A stretch of DNA of 23,455 nt from an uncultured Oscillospiraceae bacterium. Lineage in GTDB: Bacteria; Bacillota; Clostridia; Oscillospirales; Oscillospiraceae. This document shows, piece after piece, positions 7,387 to 14,424 of this stretch (the first letter of the stretch is position 1; each line of letters opens with the position of its first letter). The notes beneath the pieces were generated by a model, which was given only the letters and a program-made list of their open reading frames with translations, was not told the DNA's origin and ran no database searches. Position numbers and translations under genes: made by a program. The DNA is taken from the NCBI GenBank assembly GCA_900762005.1, contig CAAFEV010000232.1, positions 1 through 23,455 on the forward strand. The letters run 5' to 3'.

Positions 7387-8415
7387 ATGAAAACCATTAC
7401 CCTCGGAAAAACAAACATCACCGTGCCGCAGAACGCCTTCGGTGCACTGCCCATCCAGCGCATTGACAGCACTGCCGCCGTTTCTCTGCTGCGCAAGGCC
7501 CGAGACGGCGGCATGCGCTTCTTTGACACCGCACGCGGCTATACCGACAGTGAGGAAAAGCTCGGTCTTGCCTTCGGCGGGCATTGGGACGACATCTTTA
7601 TCGCCACAAAAAGTGTCTCGCGCACGCCGGAGACTGTCCGCGCCGATTTGGAAACCTCACTGCGGCTGCTGAAAACCGATTGCATCGACCTGTACCAGTT
7701 TCACAATGTGGACCGCTGCTACCGTCCCGGCGACGGCACCGGAATGTATGAGTGCCTTTCAGAAGCGCAGGTGCAGGGCAAACTCCGTCACATCGGCGTC
7801 ACAACACATAAAATCGGTATTGCCGAAGAGCTGATTGCCTCCGGCCTGTACGAAACGCTGCAATTTCCGTTCAGCTATCTCTCCTCCGGGCGCGAACAGG
7901 CACTCGCCGAAAAATGCCGCGCTGCGGACATGGGGCTGATTGCCATGAAAGCACTTGCCGGCGGACTGATTACCAACGCCGCGGCCGCATTTGCCTTTAT
8001 ATCGCAGTTTGACAACGTGCTGCCCATCTGGGGCATTCAGCGCGAAGCCGAGCTTTTGCAGTGGCTTGCTTTTTTTGAAGCTCCCGCCGTTCTGACCGAT
8101 GCGCTGTGCGCCTTTATTGAAAGAGAGCGCGCGGAGCTGACCGGGGAGTTCTGCCGCGGCTGCGGCTACTGTATGCCCTGCCCCGCCGGAATACCAATCA
8201 ACCAATGCGCCCGCATAAGCCTGATGCTGCGCCGTGCGCCGAGCGAGGCATGGCTGACCGAACAAATGCAGACGGAGATGAAGAAAATTGAGGACTGTCT
8301 GCACTGCGGACAGTGCAGCTCCAGATGCCCGTATGACTTGGACACGCCTGCTTTGCTTCAGAAGAACTACGCCGATTACCGCCGCGTGCTCTCCGGCGAG
8401 ATATCCGTGCGGTAG
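7387..8415 (+). CDS. Aldo/keto reductase with C-terminal ferredoxin domain
   Basis: A 342-residue fusion. The N-terminal aldo/keto reductase barrel has a complete catalytic tetrad: Asp47, Tyr52, Lys75 and His106 (RFFDTARGYTDSEEKLG, IATKSVS, DLYQFHNVD). The C-terminal part has two cysteine clusters: CRGCGYCMPCP at about 257-267 and CLHCGQCSSRCP at about 302-313, each able to bind a [4Fe-4S] cluster. This architecture is common in anaerobic Firmicutes; electron partner and substrate are unknown. The RBS GGAGGAATTCAT precedes ATG 7387, and the gene follows the DHHW gene by 13 nt, so it is likely cotranscribed. Why a redox enzyme rides with an O-acetylation pair is unclear, and its role may be unrelated. 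No convincing hairpin ends the run; only T-rich sequence follows (8441-8460). Confidence 0.88.
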   Translation: MKTITLGKTNITVPQNAFGALPIQRIDSTAAVSLLRKARDGGMRFFDTARGYTDSEEKLGLAFGGHWDDIFIATKSVSRTPETVRADLETSLRLLKTDCIDLYQFHNVDRCYRPGDGTGMYECLSEAQVQGKLRHIGVTTHKIGIAEELIASGLYETLQFPFSYLSSGREQALAEKCRAADMGLIAMKALAGGLITNAAAAFAFISQFDNVLPIWGIQREAELLQWLAFFEAPAVLTDALCAFIERERAELTGEFCRGCGYCMPCPAGIPINQCARISLMLRRAPSEAWLTEQMQTEMKKIEDCLHCGQCSSRCPYDLDTPALLQKNYADYRRVLSGEISVR

Positions 8416-8456
8416 GTTTGCACAGGCGTAAGCTTCTGCTGTTTTTTAACTTTTTC

Positions 8457-8485
8457 TTGTGTTTTTTCGGAGAAACGTGTAGAAT
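8457..8485 (+). promoter_or_regulatory. Promoter of the zinc-ribbon membrane protein
   Basis: TTGTGT (8457-8462), a 17-nt spacer and TAGAAT (8480-8485) lie between the aldo/keto reductase stop and the zinc-ribbon gene. Transcription would begin near 8492, about 30 nt before the chosen ATG. Confidence 0.5.
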
Positions 8486-8521
8486 GATTTCATAACGATA
8501 TTACGAAAGAGAGTGAGTCTG

Positions 8522-9670
8522 ATGTTTTGTCCGCAATGCGGCAGCCGGACGCCCGACGACGCTGCTTTTTGCAACGCCTGCGGTGCAAGTCTCAGCAACC
8601 GGCAGGTTACACCTTCTTATCCGGAAGCTGTCCCGCCCGTTGTGCCCGCCCCGCCCCCCGTTGAGACCGCCCCCCTTGCGTATAACACCCAAACCTTGGC
8701 AGACCCGCCCGTTACCGAGCGGAGCAACACCAGCCAGCATTACGCCGCACCTCTAAAGGCCCCAAATCCCACCAAACCGAAAAGGCGTCATGCCGCACCG
8801 CCGAAAGCAACCGGTAAAACAAAAGCACTGACAGTACTGCTTTGCTTTTTGTTCTGCCTGTTCTTCCTCCTTTCGAGCGTTGTTGGCATGACACGCAGTC
8901 TGTTGAGCAAGGACAATATCGAGGAGCTTGTGCAAGCGGTTGACGTTGACGAAAGCCGCATGGAATACGATTCTCTTGCGGAGTTTGTTTATGCTTCCTC
9001 TGACAGCTACTTGAAAAATTTGTTTACGGAACGCGCCCTTGCGGACATCTTGGATATGAAGGCCATGCGTGACGGTGTTGCCGATATGATCAGCGGTTAT
9101 ACCGAGTACTTCATCGCCGGCAAGAAAATGAAAACAGTGGATGCCGACACAGTGCTTGACCTGATGCTCGGCTTGGAGCGCGACATTCAAAACGAGGTAA
9201 GCGAATTGTATGAGCCGGAATATGGCCGATTGGAAGAATCGCTGAACCGGAGCATTCCTTTTGACACCCTGGAAAAGCGCACTATGCAGGATACCATTCC
9301 CGTCGATTTTGAAATCATTCAGTTCCTGCTCTCCCCGATTTGCTACGGAATTCTGATTTTTCTAACTGCAGATTTCCTGCTTCTGCTCTTCATTGTCAAC
9401 CGCAGAAATCTGTGCTATCTCATTGCAAAGCTCTCGACGGTTTCGATTTGTCTCGGAGCCTTCTACCTGTTTCTGACCCTCGGCGGACTGTACAACTACT
9501 TCTTTCCGCCGTTCCAAATTCTCGCATGGCTTACCCCTGCGGTCTCCTGCTTCAACGCGCTTGTCGGACTTCGCGCCGGAATCCTGCTTGTGCTCGGCAT
9601 CGCCGGCAGAATTATTTCCGCAAAGCTGCGCAGGCGTGAAGCAGCACCCGCTGCCAAGACGGCGGTTTAA
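8522..9670 (+). CDS. Zinc-ribbon membrane protein of unknown function
   Basis: A 382-residue protein starting with a zinc-ribbon of two CxxC pairs (Cys3, Cys6, Cys17, Cys20: CPQCG and CNACG). A Pro/Ala-rich low-complexity linker (about 30-95) follows, then a basic patch and a membrane helix (about 103-125). An acidic, helical extracytoplasmic region (about 130-260) is next, and three further hydrophobic segments cover about 265-365. The zinc-ribbon should face the cytoplasm. Many Firmicutes carry such zinc-ribbon-anchored membrane proteins, but none with this architecture has a function I can name. An in-frame GTG at 8513 has no spacing for a ribosome binding site. ATG 8522 has AAAGAGAG about 9 nt upstream and puts the CPQCG motif at the usual position. 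The gene is bounded by its own promoter and a strong terminator, so it is monocistronic. Confidence 0.75.
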   Translation: MFCPQCGSRTPDDAAFCNACGASLSNRQVTPSYPEAVPPVVPAPPPVETAPLAYNTQTLADPPVTERSNTSQHYAAPLKAPNPTKPKRRHAAPPKATGKTKALTVLLCFLFCLFFLLSSVVGMTRSLLSKDNIEELVQAVDVDESRMEYDSLAEFVYASSDSYLKNLFTERALADILDMKAMRDGVADMISGYTEYFIAGKKMKTVDADTVLDLMLGLERDIQNEVSELYEPEYGRLEESLNRSIPFDTLEKRTMQDTIPVDFEIIQFLLSPICYGILIFLTADFLLLLFIVNRRNLCYLIAKLSTVSICLGAFYLFLTLGGLYNYFFPPFQILAWLTPAVSCFNALVGLRAGILLVLGIAGRIISAKLRRREAAPAAKTAV

Positions 9671-9709
9671 CCCGTAATTCCCCGTCACATTGCAGCGGCC
9701 GGCTGAAAA

Positions 9710-9754
9710 GGTGCTTGCGATAAAATACCTTTCATTTTATCGCAGCACCTTTTT
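9710..9754 (+). terminator. Rho-independent terminator of the zinc-ribbon gene
   Basis: A long stem of about 16 bp (9710-9726 with 9734-9749, one bulged T) with the 7-nt loop ACCTTTC is followed directly by TTTTT (9750-9754). It lies 40 nt after the stop codon at 9670. It cleanly separates the zinc-ribbon gene from the following amidohydrolase. Confidence 0.88.
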
Positions 9755-9759
9755 CCTAT

Positions 9760-9787
9760 TTGCAAATCAGACAAAATATGTTATAAT
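9760..9787 (+). promoter_or_regulatory. Promoter of the 8-oxoguanine deaminase-like gene
   Basis: TTGCAA (9760-9765), a 16-nt spacer and a perfect TATAAT (9782-9787) come immediately after the preceding terminator. Transcription near 9794 leaves a short leader of about 28 nt with no room for a riboswitch, unlike the second amidohydrolase gene at 18388. Confidence 0.65.
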
Positions 9788-9821
9788 AACAGGCAAGGAA
9801 CTAACATAAGGAGGACCTATC

Positions 9822-11180
9822 ATGTCATCTCTGATGCTGCGCAATCTCTCTGCCGTCATTACCTGCAACAACGCCGACGAAATGCTCACGCAGGCGGATG
9901 TTTTTATCTCCGACGGCGTTATCCGTGCCATCGGCAAGCAGCTGCCCCAAAAAGCAGACCGTGAGCTTGACGGCACAAACCTCTGGTGCTATCCCGGCTT
10001 GATTAACACCCATCACCATCTGTATCAGCAATTCTCACGCAATCTGCCGCAGGTGCAGAACATGGAGCTGTTCGACTGGCTCAAAACCCTTTATGAAATC
10101 TGGAAAAATCTTGACACTGAGGTCGTGACCTATTCCTCCCTGACCGGCATGGGCGAGCTGATGAAAAACGGCTGCACCACCTGCTTTGACCACCACTATG
10201 TTTTCCCGAAGGACAGCGGCGATCTCCTCGGCGCACAGTTCGCCGCCGCCGAGCAGCTCGGTATGCGTATGGTATCCTCCCGCGGCAGTATGGATTTGTC
10301 TGTGAAGGACGGCGGTCTTCCGCCTGACAGCGTGGTGCAGACCGTGGACGAAATTCTGCGCGACTGCCGCACCGCGATTGAAACCTATCACGATGCCTCC
10401 TTCGGCTCAATGCGTCAGGTCGTACTTGCGCCCTGCTCGCCCTTCTCCGTCTCGGCGGAGCTGCTGCGGCAGTCTGCGCCCTTGGCGCGGCAGTACGGCG
10501 TGCGTCTGCACACGCACCTTTGCGAGACAAAGGACGAGGAAAACTACACCCTCTCTCGCTTCGGTATGCGTCCGCTGGCCTATATGCAGACCCTCGGCTG
10601 GGTCGGCGACGATGTCTGGTACGCGCACGGCATCCACTTTAACGACGAAGAATTAGACCTGCTTGCCGCAACCGGCACGGGCGTGGCACACTGCCCAGTC
10701 TCCAACATGAAGCTTGCCTCCGGCGTGGCACGCATTCCCGAAATGCTGGCACGCGGCGTCAAGGTCGGTCTGGCGGTGGACGGCTCTGCCTCGCAGGACG
10801 GCTCAAACCTGCTTGAAGAGCTTCGTATCTCCTTCCTGCTGCACCGTCTCAATTCCTCCAAGGCAGCACCGAGCGGCTATGATATTTTGAAGCTGGCAAC
10901 CCGCGGCTCCGCCTCCCTGCTCGGCAGAACGGACATCGGCTCCCTTGAGGTCGGCAAGTGCGCAGACCTGTTCTTAGTTGACCGCCGCCGCCTGGAGCTG
11001 GTCGGCGCAACCTATGACCCGATGAACGTCTTTGGCACGGTCGGTCTGCGCGGTGCGGTGGATTACACCATTGTCAACGGTAAGCTTACAGTCGAAAACG
11101 GCACACTTGTCACCGTGGACGAGCCGGTTGTCGCGGAAAAAGCACGCAAGGTCTGCGACGCTTATCTCGCAAAGAACTGA
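9822..11180 (+). CDS. 8-oxoguanine deaminase-like amidohydrolase
   Basis: A 452-residue member of the TRZ/ATZ branch of the amidohydrolase superfamily, cytosolic and metal-dependent. Visible ligands and catalytic residues are HxH at His64 and His66 (INTHHHLYQQFSRNLPQ), His232 and Glu235 (LHTHLCE), His269 (YAHGIHF) and Asp320 (AVDGSASQD). The HHHLYQQ...RNLP signature together with DWLKTLYEIW is what I associate with 8-oxoguanine deaminases (8-oxoguanine to uric acid plus ammonia) and related chlorohydrolase/TrzN-like enzymes. Substrate assignment rests on similarity, so guanine or another aminated purine or triazine remains possible. AAGGAGG precedes ATG 9822. The gene has its own promoter and terminator. 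If the assignment is right, its product urate would feed the pathway to which ssnA and ygfK belong. Confidence 0.75.
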   Translation: MSSLMLRNLSAVITCNNADEMLTQADVFISDGVIRAIGKQLPQKADRELDGTNLWCYPGLINTHHHLYQQFSRNLPQVQNMELFDWLKTLYEIWKNLDTEVVTYSSLTGMGELMKNGCTTCFDHHYVFPKDSGDLLGAQFAAAEQLGMRMVSSRGSMDLSVKDGGLPPDSVVQTVDEILRDCRTAIETYHDASFGSMRQVVLAPCSPFSVSAELLRQSAPLARQYGVRLHTHLCETKDEENYTLSRFGMRPLAYMQTLGWVGDDVWYAHGIHFNDEELDLLAATGTGVAHCPVSNMKLASGVARIPEMLARGVKVGLAVDGSASQDGSNLLEELRISFLLHRLNSSKAAPSGYDILKLATRGSASLLGRTDIGSLEVGKCADLFLVDRRRLELVGATYDPMNVFGTVGLRGAVDYTIVNGKLTVENGTLVTVDEPVVAEKARKVCDAYLAKN

Positions 11181-11193
11181 AGCGATATGATTT

Positions 11194-11227
11194 CCCCGCC
11201 GGTGCAGTTATGCGTCGGCGGGTTTTT
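11194..11227 (+). terminator. Rho-independent terminator after the deaminase gene
   Basis: CCCGCCG (11195-11201) pairs with CGGCGGG (11216-11222). The stem extends inward through two wobble and two GC pairs to a 6-nt loop, and TTTTT (11223-11227) follows. It lies 14 nt after the stop codon and just before the promoter of the B12 leader. Confidence 0.88.
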
Positions 11228-11228
11228 G

Positions 11229-11257
11229 TTGACTTTTTCTGTATTGCTTGTTATGAT
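11229..11257 (+). promoter_or_regulatory. Promoter of the cobalamin riboswitch transcript
   Basis: TTGACT (11229-11234), a 17-nt spacer and TATGAT (11252-11257). Transcription is expected near 11264, just where the riboswitch-like sequence begins, leaving a 5' leader of about 260 nt. Confidence 0.65.
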
Positions 11258-11263
11258 TGGCGT

Positions 11264-11521
11264 GTTGGGTTGGGTGCTCCCCGGAGCTTTATAAGGAAGC
11301 AGGTGAAAAACCTGCGCGAGACCATCGCCGTAAACGGTTTTTGGGTGTCGGCACGGGAATCTGCCGCAAGATTTCCGCATCCATTGGGCTTTTTGCCTGA
11401 GAAGGTTGCCGCCGCTTTGCCGTGAGCCGGAAGACTTACCCAGTTGAACGAGGCTGCCGTGGTATCCGGCTGCTTGCAAAAGCACTTCGTTCTCCCTTCA
11501 AAAATTAAATACAAAGGAGAA
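11264..11521 (+). promoter_or_regulatory. Cobalamin riboswitch with candidate SD-sequestering platform
   Basis: The 346-nt gap between genes holds a terminator, a promoter and this leader. Core features of a cobalamin riboswitch are visible. GGAAGCAGGTGAAAAACCTG (11295-11314) forms the short GCAGG/CCTGC stem with the GGTGaAAA context. It is followed by CGCGAGACCATCGCCGTAAAC, close to the usual core. At 11419-11440 GCC GTGAGCCGGAAGACTTACC matches the B12 box. Downstream, TTCTCCCTT (11490-11498) can pair with AAAGGAGAA (11513-11521), masking the Shine-Dalgarno of the lipoprotein gene. GAACGA (11446-11451) can instead pair with TCGTTC (11487-11492), which would break that mask. No terminator hairpin with a T-tract is present, so control is probably translational. 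Family identity is strong; the switching model is inference. Confidence 0.85.
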
Positions 11522-11526
11522 TTGAC

Positions 11527-11970
11527 ATGAAGCTATTTGTTTCCCTGCGTAAAGTCCTGTGTTTGATTCTTGTTGTACTGCTTGCGGCAGCGGTACTCTG
11601 CCTTTCTGGCTGTAAGGAGGCTCAGAAGGAGCCGGCAGCCACCACCCTCTCCGATCCCTCCTCTGCAAAGGTGCTCGGCGAGGGAACGACCGTCTTTCCG
11701 TTTGAGGTCACCGGAAAGGACAAAACCACCAAGACCTTTGAAATTCACACAGACGCGGACACCGTCGGCAAGGCACTGTCAGAGCTCGGCTTGATTTCCG
11801 GCGAGGACGGTGAGTTCGGCTTATACGTCAAGACCGTGGACGGCGTTACGCTTGATTACGATGCCGACGGGCTGTACTGGGCGTTCTACGTCAACGGTGA
11901 ATATGCCGCAAGCGGTGTAGACACCACGGAAATTACCCCGGGCAGCACCTATGCGTTCCGTGCGGAGTAG
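11527..11970 (+). CDS. DUF4430 lipoprotein, candidate cobalamin-binding component
   Basis: A 147-residue secreted lipoprotein. The signal peptide has a basic start, a hydrophobic core (about 10-27) and the lipobox CLSGC with Cys29 as the predicted lipidated residue. The mature part carries a DUF4430/transcobalamin-C-like domain: FEIHTDADTVGKALSELGLI, then SGEDGEFGLYVKTVDGVTLD and GLYWAFYVNGEYAASGVDTT, ending ITPGSTYAFRAE. This domain occurs in the C-terminal part of eukaryotic transcobalamin/intrinsic factor and in many Firmicute surface proteins. A B12 riboswitch directly upstream and an overlapping ECF S component suggest that it captures a cobalamin or corrinoid for uptake. Alone, the domain does not prove ligand identity. 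AAAGGAGAA lies 6 nt upstream of ATG 11527 and may be masked by the leader. Confidence 0.82.
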   Translation: MKLFVSLRKVLCLILVVLLAAAVLCLSGCKEAQKEPAATTLSDPSSAKVLGEGTTVFPFEVTGKDKTTKTFEIHTDADTVGKALSELGLISGEDGEFGLYVKTVDGVTLDYDADGLYWAFYVNGEYAASGVDTTEITPGSTYAFRAE

Positions 11971-12508
11971 CACTGCTCCCCTGCGGCGCGGCAGTCCTAC
12001 GGATCTGCGCCATTTGGCGATTTACGCCATGCTCGGCGCGGTGATGTTTGCCTCGAAGCTGCTGCTGGAGCTGCTGCCGAACATCCACCTGCTCGGTATG
12101 CTTGTGATGGTATTTACCCTTGTGTACCGCAAATACGCCTTAATCCCCATTTACGTCTATGTGCTTCTCAACGGGATTTTTGCGGGCTTTGCCCCGTGGT
12201 GGATTCCGTATCTTTATCTGTGGGCAGTTCTCTGGGGCGTGACGATGCTGCTGCCGAAAACGATGAAGCCCGCCATTGCCGCTCCCGTTTATATGCTCGT
12301 CTGTGCGTTCCACGGGCTTTTCTTTGGTACGCTTTACGCACCGGCGCAGGCACTGCTGTTCGGCATGAGCTTCAAAGCAACCCTTGCATGGATTGTGGCG
12401 GGGCTTCCGTTTGATGCCCTTCATGCCGTCGGCAACCTCGTCGCCGCAACGCTCATTTTACCCTTAATCACCCTGCTGCGCCGCATGGAAGCGCAAATGC
12501 CGAAATAA
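11951..12508 (+). CDS. ECF transporter S component, candidate B12 uptake
   Basis: A 185-residue hydrophobic protein with a basic N terminus (MRSVRSSTAPLRRG) and about six membrane segments. The pattern AIYAMLGAVMFASKLLLELL...IHLLGMLVMVFTLVYRKYALIPI, then GIFAGFAPWWIPYLYLW, is typical of substrate-binding S components of energy-coupling-factor transporters. The gene overlaps the DUF4430 gene by 20 nt, so translation is probably coupled, and no separate ribosome binding site is clear. No ECF ATPase or T component is in the window, so a shared group II ECF module elsewhere is expected. The riboswitch suggests cobalamin or a precursor as substrate, analogous in role to CbrT of lactobacilli. I cannot tell whether it is homologous to CbrT. 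A long inverted repeat begins right after the stop codon. Confidence 0.75.
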   Translation: MRSVRSSTAPLRRGSPTDLRHLAIYAMLGAVMFASKLLLELLPNIHLLGMLVMVFTLVYRKYALIPIYVYVLLNGIFAGFAPWWIPYLYLWAVLWGVTMLLPKTMKPAIAAPVYMLVCAFHGLFFGTLYAPAQALLFGMSFKATLAWIVAGLPFDALHAVGNLVAATLILPLITLLRRMEAQMPK

Positions 12509-12579
12509 GATATTATCCCCTTCGTGTAGTCTTGAAATCTTTTTGTAATTTCAAGTGTCTACTCTAAGGGGATAATATC
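12509..12579. repeat. 71-nt imperfect inverted repeat, terminator or MITE-like element
   Basis: Perfect 14-nt arms GATATTATCCCCTT (12509-12522) and AAGGGGATAATATC (12566-12579) enclose two further stems: GTAG (12526-12529) with CTAC (12559-12562), and CTTGAAAT (12531-12538) with ATTTCAAG (12548-12555). The apical loop is CTTTTTGTA. The element occupies nearly all the space between convergent stop codons (TAA ending at 12508 and the stop at 12601). There is no T-tract beyond the arms in either direction. It is AT-rich in a GC-rich neighbourhood. It could act as a two-way terminator or be the remnant of a small mobile element. Confidence 0.7.
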
Positions 12580-12600
12580 ATTTCGCGGGCATCTTGCTTT

Positions 12601-14424
12601 TTATGAAAGCTCTGTCATATTGGAGTAAAGCTGATAGTACTTGCCCTTTTGCCGGAGCAAATCCTCGTGGCTGCCGCGCTCAATGACCTCGCCCTGCTCC
12701 AAAACCAGAATGGCATCGGCATTGCGCACGGTTGACAGGCGGTGGGCAATCACAAAGACCGTTCTTCCGCGCATCAGACCATCCAAGCCGCGCTCAATCA
12801 GACGTTCGGTGCGCGTATCGACCGAGGAGGTCGCCTCATCCAAAATCAACACCGGTGCTTCGGAGACCGCCGCCCGCGCAATGGCGATGAGCTGCCGTTG
12901 TCCCTGACTTAAATTCGCGCCGTCGGAGGTTAACACCGTGTCATAGCCCTGCGGCAGATGCGAGATAAAATAGTGTGCATTGGCAATTTTCGCAGCGCGG
13001 ATGACATCCTCCTGCGTCGCCTCCAGCCTACCATAGCGGATGTTCTCGCGCACCGTACCGGTAAACAGGTGCGTATCCTGCAAAACAATCCCCAGCGAAC
13101 GGCGCAGATCATCCTTGCGGATATCGCGCACGTCGATGCCGTCATAGGTAATGCTGCCCGACTGAATGTCGTAGAAACGGTTAATCAAATTTGTAATCGT
13201 CGTTTTGCCCGCGCCGGTCGAGCCGACAAAAGCAATTTTCTGCCCCGGCTTGGCATAGAGCGAAAGTTGCTGTAAGACGGGCTTATCGGGCACATAGGAA
13301 AAATCCACCCCGAAAAAGCGGACATCTCCGCGCAGCGGAATCCGCTCGCCGTTTTTGCGCACCCATACATATTCCCTCCCCGTCTGCTCCAGCCGGACCT
13401 CGCCTTGATCGTTCTCCGGCTCCATATCAAGGACGGAAAAAATACGCTCCGCGCCGGCAAGAGCCAGCAAAATCGCATTAAACTGCTCGGATATCTGACT
13501 GACGCGGTCGGCAAAGGTGCGGATATACTGCAAGAACGCAATCAGAATACCGCCCGCGCCCGCGCCGTGCAGCCAGAGCACGCCGACCGCACAGGTAATC
13601 GCGTAAAAGATATGTGACAGATTGTTCAGAATGGGACCGACCACGGAGGTTGCGGTCGTCGCCGTGACGGACGCTTTATACAGGCGTTCGTTGACCGGCG
13701 CAAAATCTGCTGTGACGCGCTGCTCATGCGTGAACACCTTGATATCCCGCTGCCCGGTAATCATCTCTTCCAGATAGCCGTTGACCTCGGCGGCGCACTT
13801 TTGCTGCTCGCGGTAGCTGCGGCTGCTGATTTTTGTGATAACGCGCACTACAAGCACGACAATCACACCGAGCACAACCATAATGGCAAACAGCCGCATG
13901 GACAGCACCAGCATCATGGCAATCGTAGCGGCAAGCGAGGTGACGGAAATCATCATTTGCGTAACGCTGTGCTGCAGCAGCTCGTTGGTCGCCTCGATGT
14001 CGTTGGTGTAGTAGCTCATCAGCGCGCCGTGGGTATTCGTATCAAAATAGGATATCGGCAGACGCTGCATCTTGGCAAACAGCTCGGTGCGCAGACGGCG
14101 CATAATTACCGTGGCGCATTCAAGCATCAGGCGGTTGAGCAGATAGTTTGTAATTGCGCTCAGAACATAGAGCACCGCCAGTCCGATTAAAAGCGCAAGG
14201 TATTTTGCGTAGAGCTTCTGCGGCGCAAGGCCGCTCTGCTCAAGCAGATTGACCAGTGGCTTCATCAGATATGCGGCGGCAATCGTCGCGGCAACATAGA
14301 GCGCAATGGAGACAACCGCACACAGCAGCAGCGTGCGGCAATGGCGGAAGTAGCGGAACAGGCGCATCAGACTGCCGAACGGCGTGCGCGCCTTGCGATA
14401 GTCGCGCAAGTCTACCCTAGCCAT
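12601..14424 (-). CDS. Heterodimeric ABC exporter subunit with the consensus ATPase site
   Basis: A 607-residue half-transporter: six-helix exporter domain (about 20-330), then a nucleotide-binding domain. Motifs: Walker A GSTGAGKTT (about 400-408), Walker B LILDEATSSVD with catalytic Glu (about 525) and H-loop IAHRLST. Its signature is LSQGQRQ (about 503-509) rather than LSGGQ. This deviation, paired with the degenerate Walker B of the preceding gene, is the known asymmetry of TM287/288- and BmrCD/LmrCD-type exporters. ATG 14424 overlaps the preceding gene by 8 nt and has GGAGGTGA 6 nt upstream, so the two are coupled. The substrate is unknown; multidrug or lipid export are family possibilities. 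The stop is 21 nt from the inverted repeat at 12509-12579. Confidence 0.9.
   Translation of the reverse strand: MARVDLRDYRKARTPFGSLMRLFRYFRHCRTLLLCAVVSIALYVAATIAAAYLMKPLVNLLEQSGLAPQKLYAKYLALLIGLAVLYVLSAITNYLLNRLMLECATVIMRRLRTELFAKMQRLPISYFDTNTHGALMSYYTNDIEATNELLQHSVTQMMISVTSLAATIAMMLVLSMRLFAIMVVLGVIVVLVVRVITKISSRSYREQQKCAAEVNGYLEEMITGQRDIKVFTHEQRVTADFAPVNERLYKASVTATTATSVVGPILNNLSHIFYAITCAVGVLWLHGAGAGGILIAFLQYIRTFADRVSQISEQFNAILLALAGAERIFSVLDMEPENDQGEVRLEQTGREYVWVRKNGERIPLRGDVRFFGVDFSYVPDKPVLQQLSLYAKPGQKIAFVGSTGAGKTTITNLINRFYDIQSGSITYDGIDVRDIRKDDLRRSLGIVLQDTHLFTGTVRENIRYGRLEATQEDVIRAAKIANAHYFISHLPQGYDTVLTSDGANLSQGQRQLIAIARAAVSEAPVLILDEATSSVDTRTERLIERGLDGLMRGRTVFVIAHRLSTVRNADAILVLEQGEVIERGSHEDLLRQKGKYYQLYSNMTELS

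Noticed and set aside
8416..8460. Terminator after the aldo/keto reductase
   Set aside because: T-rich stretches are present, but I could not draw a convincing stem in front of them.
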